Assembly (NCBI RefSeq): GCF_001442625.1
Contig: NZ_LMZQ01000010.1
Span: 62,001 to 126,000 of the forward strand
Direction: 5' to 3'
DNA: 64,000 nt
Source of the DNA: Pedobacter ginsenosidimutans
GTDB lineage: Bacteria; Bacteroidota; Bacteroidia; Sphingobacteriales; Sphingobacteriaceae
Positions 42,912-51,726 of this stretch are shown here, piece by piece (within the stretch, counting starts at the first letter, position 1; each line of letters opens with the position of its first letter). The position numbers were made by a program, and so were the translations under genes. The notes beneath the pieces are model-generated. The model made no database searches. It worked only from the letters and a program-made list of their open reading frames with translations, and was not told the DNA's origin.

Positions 42912-43358
42912 TTACTGTACATTCGAAAGTTGTATGGTAAAATCTAATACCGAATTACCTGGAATAGGACCTACCGAGTCATTTCCATAACCCAAACCCG
43001 GTGGCACGATCAACCTGATTTCTCCACCTTTTTGGATTTTGGGAATACCGATTCTCCAACCTGATATTAGTTCGGCAAGATTAAAGGTCTGCTCTTTGCC
43101 ATCGCCATTATCAAATACAGTTCCATCTAATAACCTACCTTCATATTTAATGGTTATTTTGGTGTTATTTGGATAAGTAAAAGAACCTGTACCCGGTTTA
43201 ATGATCTGATAATATAAGCCAGAATCGTCTCTAACTGCATTAATATTATTTTGCTTGATGAAATCGGCAATCTGTTTTTCAGGGTCCTCATCTTTTTTAC
43301 AAGATGAAACTGCAACTACACATAAAAAGAGTATGGTAAGGGATCTAAATTTAATCAT
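42912..43358 (-). CDS. FKBP-type peptidyl-prolyl isomerase, lipoprotein
   Basis: 148 aa. Lipoprotein signal (LFLCVVAVSSC). One FKBP domain: NITIKYEGRLLDGTVFDNGDG-like strand, LISGWRIGIPKIQKGG, IRLIVPPGLGYG, IPGNSVLDFTIQLSN. All pocket motifs intact. First gene of the FKBP cluster; the three genes probably arose by tandem duplication. Confidence 0.88.
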   Translation of the reverse strand: MIKFRSLTILFLCVVAVSSCKKDEDPEKQIADFIKQNNINAVRDDSGLYYQIIKPGTGSFTYPNNTKITIKYEGRLLDGTVFDNGDGKEQTFNLAELISGWRIGIPKIQKGGEIRLIVPPGLGYGNDSVGPIPGNSVLDFTIQLSNVQ

Positions 43359-43690
43359 GCGCGAAAATAGGATTTTAATAGCACAACCCTAAAAACTAAG
43401 CTAATTTTTCAAATATGATGAAGCAATCTTAATGCGATCGCGATACCCCATAGTTATAAGATTGCTTCGTCATTCTTCCTCGCCATGACGAACTTTCTTT
43501 TGGAATCTATCAATGTTAGGAACAAGCATTTGTTAAAATTCAGATTAAGGTGTTTCGACAGGCTCAACATGACGAAATAAGATGAAAACAACTCATACGA
43601 TAAATACACTATTATTACAAACCAAAAAAGGTTTAGGGTCTGAGTTAATGCACCCAGGTCCTAAACCTTAAACCCTACACCTTACTCCTC
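43359..43690. other. Gene-free stretch with palindrome GAAGCAATCTTA and spacer repeat
   Basis: Between the FKBP cluster and the acyl-CoA dehydrogenase gene. GAAGCAATCTTA at 43420-43431 pairs with TAAGATTGCTTC at 43457-43468 (loop with GCGATCGC). To the right, TTCGACAGGCTCAACATGACG is like the repeat at 2915, and CCTAAACCTTAAACCC is like the spacer at 34660. No gene is seen. Confidence 0.5.
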
Positions 43691-45484
43691 TTAAAAGATA
43701 TATTTGTTCGCCTCAATAAGCTGTTGCGCAACTCTTTGGCGGGCATCTTTAACATTAAACGGCTCTACTTTTGTAAAGCGGCGCAAACCAACCAGCATCA
43801 TACGTTGCTCATCCCCCTCAGCAAAAGCCCAAAGTGCTTCTTTACCTGCTTTGGCTATACCATCAACCGCTTCTACTAAATAAATTCTTAACAGATCTAA
43901 TTGACCTGCAATGGCTTCCTCTCCGCGGGTACTTGCTAATTTTTCTGTTCTCAACAATGCCGATTCGAGCACATAAACATAACTCGCCATATCGGCAATG
44001 TTCATTAAAATTTCCTGCTCTTTGCTTAAAGTCATCATTAATTTCTGAACCGCGGCACCAGCCACCATTAAAGTTGCTTTTTTCAAATTCGAGAGCACCT
44101 TTTTCTCTGCAGCAAACAAGGTAGTATCTTCTTCACCAAAATCAGGAATGCTCATTAATTCGGCTGCAACTGCTGTAGCTGGCGTCATTAAATCCAGTTC
44201 GCCTTTCATGGCACGTTTTAGCATCATATCAACGGTTAACAAACGGTTAATTTCGTTTGTTCCTTCAAAAATCCGGTTGATGCGTGCATCACGGTACGCC
44301 CTGTCCATTGGTGCATCGGCACTAAAGCCCATGCCACCGTAAATCTGCACACCCTCATCCACAGTATAATCTAATGCTTCAGAGCCCCACACTTTTAAAA
44401 TGGCACACTCTACCGCAAATTGCTCAACAGATTTTAACCTCGCTTTACCAGATTCCATTCCACCTGCAACCAGTTGATCGTAAGTATCATCGATATTTTG
44501 TCCAGCACGATAGTTCGCTGCATCAACAGCGTAAAGCTTAGAAGCAATCTCTGCAATTTTAAAACGGATGGCGCCATATTTAGAAATCGGGCGGCCAAAC
44601 TGGATCCGCTCATTCGAATAATTAATCGCTGTATTTAAAGTTGCTTTTGAAGCACCAATTGCTGCCGCTGATAATTTGATACGGCCAATATTTAAAATGT
44701 TAACCGCTATTTTGAATCCATTTTCTCTATCGCTCAACATGTTCTCAACCGGCACGGGACAATCGTTAAAGAAAACCTGACGGGTTGAAGAACCTTTAAT
44801 ACCCATTTTATGCTCTTCGGGATTCATAGTGATGCCACCGAAATTTTTCTCCACAATAAATGCGGTTAAGTTTTTATCATCATCAATTTTAGCGAAAACA
44901 ATAAAAATATCGGCAAAACCACCATTTGTAATCCACATTTTTTGTCCGGTGATGATATAGTGTTTGCCATCGTCGCTCAGCGTGGCTTTGGTTTTTCCAG
45001 AGTTCGCATCCGAACCTGAGTTTGGCTCTGTTAAACAATACGCTGCTTTCCATTCGCCAGAACCTAGTTTTGGAATATATTTTGCTTTTTGTGCATCGTT
45101 ACCGTAATATAAAATCGGTAGCGTACCAATCCCGGTATGAGCAGAAAGTGCAACGGCAAAAGAGTGGCCTGCACCTACTACATCAGCAACCAGCATGGAA
45201 GTATTGAAGTTTTTACCAAAACCGCCATATTCTTCCGGTACCGAAACGCCTAAAATGCCCAGCTCACCAGCTTTGGTTAAGAGTGTTGGCATTAGCTCAG
45301 GATCTTCCTGTTTGTCAATTTTATCTAAATTGGGATAAACCTCAGCAGCCAAAAAATCGCGACAGGTTTGCGCAATCATCTGCTGCTCTTCATCAAATTC
45401 TTCAGGAATAAATACTTCCTGATAAGTGGTATCCTTAATTAAGAATTCACCGCCTTTAATTGTCTTTTTTTCAGTTGTTTCCAT
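43691..45484 (-). CDS. Acyl-CoA dehydrogenase
   Basis: 597 aa flavoenzyme of fatty acid beta-oxidation, first step. N-domain with EEQQMIAQTCRDFLAAEVYPNLDK, TEPNSGSDANSGKT and FIVFAKI; then the C-domain RIQFGRPISKYGAIRFKIAEIASK and YGGMGFSADAPMDRAYRDARINRIFEGTNEINR. The longer C-terminus (about 160 residues) is typical of the Bacteroidota group. Last gene of the MarR-headed operon. Confidence 0.93.
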   Translation of the reverse strand: METTEKKTIKGGEFLIKDTTYQEVFIPEEFDEEQQMIAQTCRDFLAAEVYPNLDKIDKQEDPELMPTLLTKAGELGILGVSVPEEYGGFGKNFNTSMLVADVVGAGHSFAVALSAHTGIGTLPILYYGNDAQKAKYIPKLGSGEWKAAYCLTEPNSGSDANSGKTKATLSDDGKHYIITGQKMWITNGGFADIFIVFAKIDDDKNLTAFIVEKNFGGITMNPEEHKMGIKGSSTRQVFFNDCPVPVENMLSDRENGFKIAVNILNIGRIKLSAAAIGASKATLNTAINYSNERIQFGRPISKYGAIRFKIAEIASKLYAVDAANYRAGQNIDDTYDQLVAGGMESGKARLKSVEQFAVECAILKVWGSEALDYTVDEGVQIYGGMGFSADAPMDRAYRDARINRIFEGTNEINRLLTVDMMLKRAMKGELDLMTPATAVAAELMSIPDFGEEDTTLFAAEKKVLSNLKKATLMVAGAAVQKLMMTLSKEQEILMNIADMASYVYVLESALLRTEKLASTRGEEAIAGQLDLLRIYLVEAVDGIAKAGKEALWAFAEGDEQRMMLVGLRRFTKVEPFNVKDARQRVAQQLIEANKYIF

Positions 45485-45684
45485 TGTTATGAGATTTGAG
45501 AAATGAGATTTGAGATTTGAGACCTGCCCAAATTCAAACTCAAATCGTTTATTGTTTCATGAGATAATTAGATTTGAGACATGAGATTTGAGACCTACTC
45601 AAATTCCAATCTCAAATCTTTATTGTTTATTTTGAGGTATGAGACGTTAGGTATGATACCAATTACCTTCTCATCTCTATTGTC
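45485..45684. repeat. Operon spacer with GAGATTTGAG repeats
   Basis: Rich in direct GAGATTTGAG copies and inverted CTCAAATCTC copies, so it can fold into several hairpins. Positions 45504-45544 are identical to 47322-47362 in another spacer of the same operon. See the separate finding. Confidence 0.7.
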
Positions 45685-46056
45685 TCATGTCTTTTTATTA
45701 ATTTTCTTCTCCAGCATCTGCTGAAAACCGTAAGTCATTTTTTGTAACTCATCAATCTGAGTGAGTAAAGGATCTAAAATTTCAGATTCAAGAATTGCGA
45801 GTTTATTAGCGATTACCAATTGAGTTTGCAGTTCATAAGAAGAACCATTTGCTATTCCCAAAAAGTGATTAAACTCTTTAGTCGAATTTCTTCCTGCTCC
45901 TTCTGCGATGTTAGATGGAATTGAGACGGCTGCTCTTCTAGATTGACTAATCAGTCCAAAGCGTTCATCATTTGGAAAAGTTGAAGTTGCTTTGTAAACA
46001 TTAACAGCTAAATCAATTGCTTTATTCCAGATTTTCAACTCTTTTAAATTATTCAT
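45685..46056 (-). CDS. Four helix bundle protein (S23-like)
   Basis: 123 aa. LKIWNKAIDLAVNVYKATSTFPNDERFGLISQSRRAAVSIPSNIAEGAGRNS is the four-helix-bundle/S23 family pattern. It was first found inside 23S rRNA intervening sequences, but the window holds no rRNA gene, and here it stands alone in the beta-oxidation operon. It is flanked by the operon spacer repeats, which suggests it was inserted or moved with them. Its role is unknown; relatives in retroelements act as structural helper proteins. Confidence 0.85.
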   Translation of the reverse strand: MNNLKELKIWNKAIDLAVNVYKATSTFPNDERFGLISQSRRAAVSIPSNIAEGAGRNSTKEFNHFLGIANGSSYELQTQLVIANKLAILESEILDPLLTQIDELQKMTYGFQQMLEKKINKKT

Positions 46057-46127
46057 TTTTTATAAAATTTATCTGCTCAGGTATAAACGGATGCATTTTC
46101 TCAAATCTCACATCTAATATCTCAATT
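46057..46127. repeat. Short operon spacer of the GAGATTTGAG family
   Basis: TTTTCTCAAATCTCACATC and TCTAATATCTCA copies correspond to the right-hand part of the spacers at 45485-45684 and 47304-47455. Shortest of the three. Confidence 0.5.
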
Positions 46128-47303
46128 CTAAAGAAGCTCAAATATCCCTGCGGCACCTTGCCCGGTTCCTACGCACATGGTTACCATTCCGTACTTTTTG
46201 TTCTGTCTTTTTAGCTCGTTCATAACCTGTACGGTCAGTTTTGCTCCTGTACAACCCAGCGGATGCCCCAATGCAATTGCACCACCATTTACGTTAATTA
46301 CATCAGGATTTAAATCCAATGTTCTGATTACGGCTAACGATTGTGAGGCAAAAGCTTCATTCAGCTCAATTAGGTCGATATCTTCTTTTTTCAAACCTGC
46401 TTGTTTCAACGCTTTTGGAATAGCCTCAATTGGTCCAATCCCCATAATGCGTGGCGGAACTCCTGCAATACCATAGCTTACCAACCTGGCAATCGGTTCT
46501 GCATTTAATTCTTTCATTTTCTTTTCAGACACCACCAAAACAAAAGCTGCTCCATCAGATGTTTGCGATGAATTACCTGCGGTTACACTTCCAACCGCAT
46601 CGAATACGGGTTTCAGTTTGGCCAATTTATCTAAGGTAGTATCTGCACGTGGACCTTCATCGGTATCGACCACGTAAGAACGGGTTTTCTTTTTAAGGTT
46701 GGCATCAAGGTAATTTTCGTTTACCGTGATTGGCAAAACACCATCTTTTAAATGACCATTTTTTATAGCATGAATGGCTTTCTCATGAGATTTTAACGAA
46801 AAAGCATCCTGATCTTCACGGCTCACATTATATTCTTTAGCTACTGCTTCGGCTGTTAACCCCATACCCCAATACCAGTCTGGATTGTTTTTTGCAACTT
46901 CTGCATTAGGAACGAGTTTCCATCCCCCAAAAGGCATTCCGCTCATTACCTCTACACCACCGGCAATAATACAATCGGCCATACCGGCTTTAATTTTAGC
47001 AACTGCTGTTGCAATGGTATCTAAACCCGATGCGCAGTAACGGTTTACGGTAACACCAGGAACTTTATCGGTATCCAAACCCATTAGCGAAATCATGCGG
47101 CCAATATTTAAGCCCTGCTCTGCTTCCGGAGTAGCGTTACCCACAATCACATCATCAATCTGTTCGTTGTCTAAATTCGGAACCGATGCCACTAAAGCCC
47201 TGATTACTTCTGCGGCTAAATCATCAGCTCTTGTAAAACGGAATACGCCACGGGGTGCTTTGCCCACTGCTGTACGATATCCGGCTATAATATATGCTTC
47301 CAT
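46128..47303 (-). CDS. Acetyl-CoA C-acyltransferase (3-ketoacyl-CoA thiolase)
   Basis: 391 aa thiolase, last step of beta-oxidation. Nucleophilic Cys90 in VNRYCASGLDTIA; GGAIALGHPLGCTGAK and the second active cysteine in MCVGTGQGAAGIF near the C-terminus. Normal length. In the same operon as the FadB-like and acyl-CoA dehydrogenase genes. Confidence 0.95.
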   Translation of the reverse strand: MEAYIIAGYRTAVGKAPRGVFRFTRADDLAAEVIRALVASVPNLDNEQIDDVIVGNATPEAEQGLNIGRMISLMGLDTDKVPGVTVNRYCASGLDTIATAVAKIKAGMADCIIAGGVEVMSGMPFGGWKLVPNAEVAKNNPDWYWGMGLTAEAVAKEYNVSREDQDAFSLKSHEKAIHAIKNGHLKDGVLPITVNENYLDANLKKKTRSYVVDTDEGPRADTTLDKLAKLKPVFDAVGSVTAGNSSQTSDGAAFVLVVSEKKMKELNAEPIARLVSYGIAGVPPRIMGIGPIEAIPKALKQAGLKKEDIDLIELNEAFASQSLAVIRTLDLNPDVINVNGGAIALGHPLGCTGAKLTVQVMNELKRQNKKYGMVTMCVGTGQGAAGIFELL

Positions 47304-47455
47304 TGTTTAAGATTTGAGATCTGAGATTTGAGATTTGAGACCTGCCCAAATTCAAACTCAAACCGATTATTGTTTTTTTAGATATGAGATTTGAGACGCT
47401 AGATGTGAGACCAATTACTTTCTCAAATCTAATATCTCACATCTCCACTCTCAAC
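47304..47455. repeat. Operon spacer with GAGATTTGAG repeats
   Basis: Contains a 41 nt segment (47322-47362) identical to 45504-45544, plus GACGCTAGATGTGAG and TCTCAAATCTAATATCTCAC pairings like those of the spacer at 45485-45684. Confidence 0.7.
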
Positions 47456-49861
47456 TTAATTCCTCAACGGTTTCCCTTTAGTAATAATTGATTGGATCCG
47501 CTCTAGCGATTTCCTTTCGCCAGCAAGGGATAAAAAGGCTTCTCTTTCCAGATCCAATAAATATTGCTCGGTTACTTCAGTTGGAGCCGATAAATCGCCG
47601 CCGCACATTACATAACCTAGTTTTTCGGATATTTTTTTATCGTGTTCAGAAATGAAATGCCCCGCATACATGCTGTTTGCGCCAGCATAAACAATTCCCA
47701 ATCCTTGTTTTCCTAATACTTTGATATCGTTCCGTTGAACAGGTTTCGTATAGCCAGCATCAGCCAGCTCTATTGCTTTAGCTTTTGCATCTGCCAATAA
47801 GCGATTTCTGTTCATCGAGATTGAGAATTTATCCTTTTGCAGATAGCCCAGTTCGTAAGCCTCGTAACCCGAAGTAGAAACTTTGGCCATTCCAATGGTT
47901 AGAAAACGGTCTTTCAAGGCATTCTGCACAATCTGATCATCTTTATATTCATCAGATGCACGTAAAGCAAATTCTTTTGTTCCGCCACCACCAGGGATAA
48001 CGCCCACACCAAACTCAACCAAGCCCATATAAGTTTCGGCCGAAAGCTGAACATGATCGGCATGTAAACTGAACTCGCAACCACCACCCAGGGTTAAATT
48101 ATGAGGTGCCACCACAACCGGGATAGAAGAATAACGGATGCGCATTGAAGTATTTTGAAACATCCTGATCGCCATGTTCAATTCATCCCACTCCTGCTCT
48201 ACCGCCATCATAAAAATCATACCCACATTTGCCCCAGCAGAGAAATTTGCACCATCGTTGCCGATTACCAAACCACGGTAATCTTTCTCGGCCATATCAA
48301 TCGCTTTGTTTATTCCAGAGATCACATCACCGCCAATAGTATTCATTTTAGTGTGGAATTCTACATTCAGAATGCCATCGCCCAGATCGATAATCGAAAC
48401 ACCTGAATTTTTCCAAAGGGTTTTATTTTCGCGAAGGTTATCTAAAATGATAAACTCATCCGTTCCCGGTAAGGCTTTATAACTTTTAGAAGGGATATCG
48501 TAATATTTTTTAATGCCGTTTTCTACTTTATAGAATGAAGTATTTCCGGCATCGAGCATTTCATGCACCCAAGCCGCAGCTTTATTGCCATATTGCTCCA
48601 TTCCTTCGATGGCTTCTTTTACGCCAACCGCATCCCAAAGTTCGAAAGGACCAAGTTCCCAACCGAAACCTGCACGCATGGCATCGTCGATACGGTACAA
48701 TTCATCAGAAATTTCAGGGATACGATCGGATACATATTCAAATAAGCCAAATGAAGAATGGCGGAACAATTCGCCGGCTTTATCTTTTCCTTTAGCAAAA
48801 ATCTTCATGCGTTCACGAAGGTTTTCAATCGGCTTAGTCATTTCTAAGGTGGCCGATTTTACTTTTTGCTGCGGTTTATATTCTAATGTTTTTAAGTCAA
48901 GCGCAAGGATTTCGGTTTTACCATCAGCAGATTTCGTTTTTTTATAGAAACCTTGTTGGGTTTTATCCCCAAGCCATTTGTTCTCTTCCATCTTTTGCAC
49001 ATACGCAGGTAGTTTAAACAAATCGTGTGCTTTATCATCCGGACAGTTATCATAAAGTCCTTTTGCAACTTTGATCATGGTATCTAAACCAACCACATCC
49101 GAAGTACGGAAAGTAGCCGATTTTGGTCTACCTAAGGCTGGTCCGGTAAATTTATCAACCTCTTCGACTGTCAGATCCAGTTTCTCAACCAAATGCAAAA
49201 GTGCCATGATGGAATAAACACCTACACGGTTGGCGATAAAAGCTGGCGTATCTTTACATAAAACAGTTGTTTTTCCTAAAAACTTATCGCCATAATGCAT
49301 CAGAAAATCAACAATTTCAGGTTGCGTGTGTGGCGTAGGGATAACCTCTAACAATTTTAAATAGCGCGGTGGATTAAAAAAGTGTGTACCACAGAAATGC
49401 GATTTAAAATCATCACTCCTTCCTTCAGCCATTAAGTGGATAGGAATACCTGAAGTATTTGAGGTAATCAATGTACCTGGTTTGCGGAATTGTTCTACCT
49501 GTTCGAAAACTTTTTTCTTGATATCAAGATTTTCAACCACGACTTCAATTACCCAATCGTAACCGGTAATTTTCGGCATATCATCGTCGAAATTCCCAGT
49601 TTTGATCTTATTTAATGCTTTTTTGGTATAAACTGGAGATGGGTTTGTTTTTACGGCTGTTTGCAAAGCTGTATTAACAATCCGGTTTTTTACAACTGGG
49701 TTATCCAGTGTTAATCCTTTTGCCTGCTCTTCAGGGCTCAGTTCTTTAGGGGCAATATCTAACAACAAAACCTCTACACCAATGTTGGCGAAGTGGCATG
49801 CGATACGCGACCCCATAATACCCGAACCTAAAACTGCAACTTTATTAATGCTTCGTTTCAT
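47456..49861 (-). CDS. 3-hydroxyacyl-CoA dehydrogenase / enoyl-CoA hydratase
   Basis: 801 aa bifunctional enzyme for hydration and oxidation in beta-oxidation. N-terminal NAD domain with AVLGSGIMGSRIACHFANIG at residues 9-28 and 3HCDH motifs (AEGRSDDFKSHFCGTHFFNPP). The crotonase-like domain lies after it, about residues 510-690 (GNDGANFSAGANVGM, GVGVIPGGGGTKEF). This order is reversed relative to Proteobacterial FadB, which is usual for the Bacteroidota form. Confidence 0.93.
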   Translation of the reverse strand: MKRSINKVAVLGSGIMGSRIACHFANIGVEVLLLDIAPKELSPEEQAKGLTLDNPVVKNRIVNTALQTAVKTNPSPVYTKKALNKIKTGNFDDDMPKITGYDWVIEVVVENLDIKKKVFEQVEQFRKPGTLITSNTSGIPIHLMAEGRSDDFKSHFCGTHFFNPPRYLKLLEVIPTPHTQPEIVDFLMHYGDKFLGKTTVLCKDTPAFIANRVGVYSIMALLHLVEKLDLTVEEVDKFTGPALGRPKSATFRTSDVVGLDTMIKVAKGLYDNCPDDKAHDLFKLPAYVQKMEENKWLGDKTQQGFYKKTKSADGKTEILALDLKTLEYKPQQKVKSATLEMTKPIENLRERMKIFAKGKDKAGELFRHSSFGLFEYVSDRIPEISDELYRIDDAMRAGFGWELGPFELWDAVGVKEAIEGMEQYGNKAAAWVHEMLDAGNTSFYKVENGIKKYYDIPSKSYKALPGTDEFIILDNLRENKTLWKNSGVSIIDLGDGILNVEFHTKMNTIGGDVISGINKAIDMAEKDYRGLVIGNDGANFSAGANVGMIFMMAVEQEWDELNMAIRMFQNTSMRIRYSSIPVVVAPHNLTLGGGCEFSLHADHVQLSAETYMGLVEFGVGVIPGGGGTKEFALRASDEYKDDQIVQNALKDRFLTIGMAKVSTSGYEAYELGYLQKDKFSISMNRNRLLADAKAKAIELADAGYTKPVQRNDIKVLGKQGLGIVYAGANSMYAGHFISEHDKKISEKLGYVMCGGDLSAPTEVTEQYLLDLEREAFLSLAGERKSLERIQSIITKGKPLRN

Positions 49862-49937
49862 TATCTATTTGCTTTTCATTAGTCTGATAGAACCATTTAT
49901 GTAGCAACCTACCAAACAGTTTTGATTGTTATATTTG

Positions 49938-50372
49938 TTAATCAACAGTATAGGCTACCGTGATATCATTTAGTTTTATCAATAGATTAATAAAAGTCTC
50001 TTTCTCCTTTTTAGAGAAATGCTCATCGAGATATTCATTAAATTTCCGAACAACACCTTTGGCCAATTGTTTTTTCTCTTTGCCGAAATCAGTTAGAAAA
50101 ACCTTTACCGATCGTTTATCGCCTGCAGATGTTTCACGGTAAATGAGGTTGGCCTCTTCCATATTATTTAACATGCGGGATAAACTGGTCGCTTTAACCC
50201 CAAGCAAGCCAGCTAAATTTGAAACTGCAGTTCCCTCGGCATCATCTATATTAATAAGCATGTAACCAATGGCCTGGGTGATCCCGAAACTAGATGCCAT
50301 TTGATTGTACTTATTAAACATATTTTGCCAGGCAAACTTAACGTGGTAATCTATGGTTTGTTGTTGTTTCAT
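49938..50372 (-). CDS. MarR family transcriptional regulator of the fad operon
   Basis: 144 aa when started at ATG 50372 (MKQQQTIDYHVKFAWQNMFNKYNQ). A longer frame starts at 50402, but that codon lies inside the -7 box, upstream of the predicted transcript start. Winged helix: YMLINIDDAEGTAVSNLAGLLGVKATSLSRMLNNMEEANLIYRETSAGDKRSVKVFLTDFG. Probably represses itself and the beta-oxidation genes downstream until acyl-CoA or a related ligand appears; that ligand is inference. Confidence 0.88.
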   Translation of the reverse strand: MKQQQTIDYHVKFAWQNMFNKYNQMASSFGITQAIGYMLINIDDAEGTAVSNLAGLLGVKATSLSRMLNNMEEANLIYRETSAGDKRSVKVFLTDFGKEKKQLAKGVVRKFNEYLDEHFSKKEKETFINLLIKLNDITVAYTVD

Positions 50373-50385
50373 TTTTGTTAATTTA

Positions 50386-50430
50386 TTATGCTTGCATAAC
50401 AAAGCTAATGAATGTATTTTGTTAATGCAA
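50386..50430 (-). promoter_or_regulatory. marR promoter with overlapping palindromic operator
   Basis: Minus strand: TTG (50430-50428), 20 nt spacer, TAGCTTTG (50407-50400). The palindrome TTATGC-AA-GCATAA (50386-50399) lies directly downstream, on the expected start site, as a MarR-type operator would. A further TTAATGC half-site is in the spacer. The promoter fit is good; the operator role is inference. Confidence 0.55.
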
Positions 50431-50482
50431 TAGAAAAATTCAAAATATTTGTCAAATTTTTCTTATCATAGTCATACACAAA

Positions 50483-51460
50483 ATGAAAACACTTAATATG
50501 TTAAAAGTTAGAGGAATTCTCCTGTTTAGCCTATTTATTTTATGGGCTACAATTTGTAAAAGTCAGGTATCTTATTTCGGAGCTGCTCTTTTAAACAGTC
50601 AAAAATTAGAGACATTTAAAAAAACAACAACTTTATTTACTTTACAGTATGCGGATTATGCTGATCTGGAAAAATTTGATCAGGCGATTAAAAAAAACTG
50701 GACGATTACACCTTATAAAATTATTAAACCCGAAGAGCTTGCCCGTTATGATACACTTGCTAATTACTCCTTTTTTTATTTCGATGGATATGCCGAGAAA
50801 TTGGATAGTACAACTAACGTAAATGTGGTTTATGCATTAAAATTAATAACGCCATCTAAAAAACCCAAGGTTAAGGAAGAAAGCATATTAGCAACAGTTA
50901 CACTTTTTGCTGATCGGAACACCAATCTGCTGATTGAAACGCAGGATCAACAATTTGGATCAAAAAGAAGTATAAAAAATAATATTTTATCAAACTTCTA
51001 TAACAAGTCTGGTTTCCTCAACTGGTCTCCAGGCTTTTTAACTGGTTATTTAAAACAGATCAATGATGGATTGCTCGCAAATGAGAACTGTACTTTAGAT
51101 TACCAATTTTACAATAAAGTACGCTTACCTGAATTAGCAAAGGAAACACTGTACGTACCCGAATATATTAAGGAAGTGTTTTCTTCAAGGCTGGCACTTT
51201 TACCACCATCAGGCATAATTTCTGAACCTTATAATTATAAACTCAAATTTGTATCATATAAGGTGCTTGATAGTTTAATTTTGAACAAAGAAACTCATAT
51301 TAAATACGTGGTTTACACACAACGTTCGGATGATAAAATTATAAGCGTTTATGATAGCAAAGACGATAAAATCATTTATCAGCGTTTTTATCCGCAATCA
51401 CCAAACTTTGAAATGAATGATTTAAGCGAGATTAAAAAGGTAATTGTTTCACTTAAATAA
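50483..51460 (+). CDS. Exported protein of unknown function
   Basis: 325 aa with a signal peptide at about 1-28 (GILLFSLFILWATICKSQVS). The rest is mixed alpha/beta without repeats or cysteines beyond two; I recognise no family. It diverges from marR. Several Asp/Lys-rich segments (DKIISVYDSKDDKIIYQRF) suggest a soluble periplasmic domain. Base composition is A/T-rich like its neighbours. Confidence 0.7.
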   Translation: MKTLNMLKVRGILLFSLFILWATICKSQVSYFGAALLNSQKLETFKKTTTLFTLQYADYADLEKFDQAIKKNWTITPYKIIKPEELARYDTLANYSFFYFDGYAEKLDSTTNVNVVYALKLITPSKKPKVKEESILATVTLFADRNTNLLIETQDQQFGSKRSIKNNILSNFYNKSGFLNWSPGFLTGYLKQINDGLLANENCTLDYQFYNKVRLPELAKETLYVPEYIKEVFSSRLALLPPSGIISEPYNYKLKFVSYKVLDSLILNKETHIKYVVYTQRSDDKIISVYDSKDDKIIYQRFYPQSPNFEMNDLSEIKKVIVSLK

Positions 51461-51674
51461 GTTTTTTTTTTAAAGGGGAACCATCTCGACTTCATTGCAC
51501 TCTGTTACTATTGATAGATTCTATCCGGGCAGTCGTCATTCCCGCGCAGGCGGGGGAACCACCAAGTGCTTAGCGAAGATAATCTTAAAGCTTATTGCAT
51601 TAAGATTCCCAATCAAGCTGGGAATAACAAATCCTCGGAGCCGAGACGACTAGAGTCAGGTGGTTTTGGGATAT
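51461..51674. repeat. Degenerate REP-like repeats downstream of the exported protein
   Basis: GTCGTCATTCCCGCGCAGG followed by GGGAACC, and AGATTCCCAATCAAGCTGGGAATAAC, form partly palindromic segments. TCATTCCC...GGGAAT is a common short REP type. No gene is seen. Confidence 0.45.
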
Positions 51675-51706
51675 AAAAAAAGCGCCCCAATAAATCGGTG
51701 CGCTTT
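51675..51706 (-). terminator. Terminator of the OmpA gene
   Basis: Minus strand AAAGCGCACCGATTTATTGG and GGCGCTTTTTTT: stem AAGCGC(ACC)/(GG)GGCGCTT, loop GATTTATT, T-run. It lies 20 nt after the stop codon. Confidence 0.75.
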
Positions 51707-51726
51707 CATATGTGTATTAAAACAGA

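Noticed and set aside
45685..46056. Possible nearby 23S rRNA because of the S23-like gene
   Set aside because: No rRNA sequence is present around it; the protein stands alone in an operon.
45485..47455. Possible CRISPR array because of repeated GAGATTTGAG motifs
   Set aside because: Repeats are short, irregular and without unique spacers of fixed length, and no cas genes are present.
50373..50402. Longer start of the MarR gene at 50402
   Set aside because: That ATG lies inside the -7 box, upstream of the likely transcript start; the start at 50372 fits the family.
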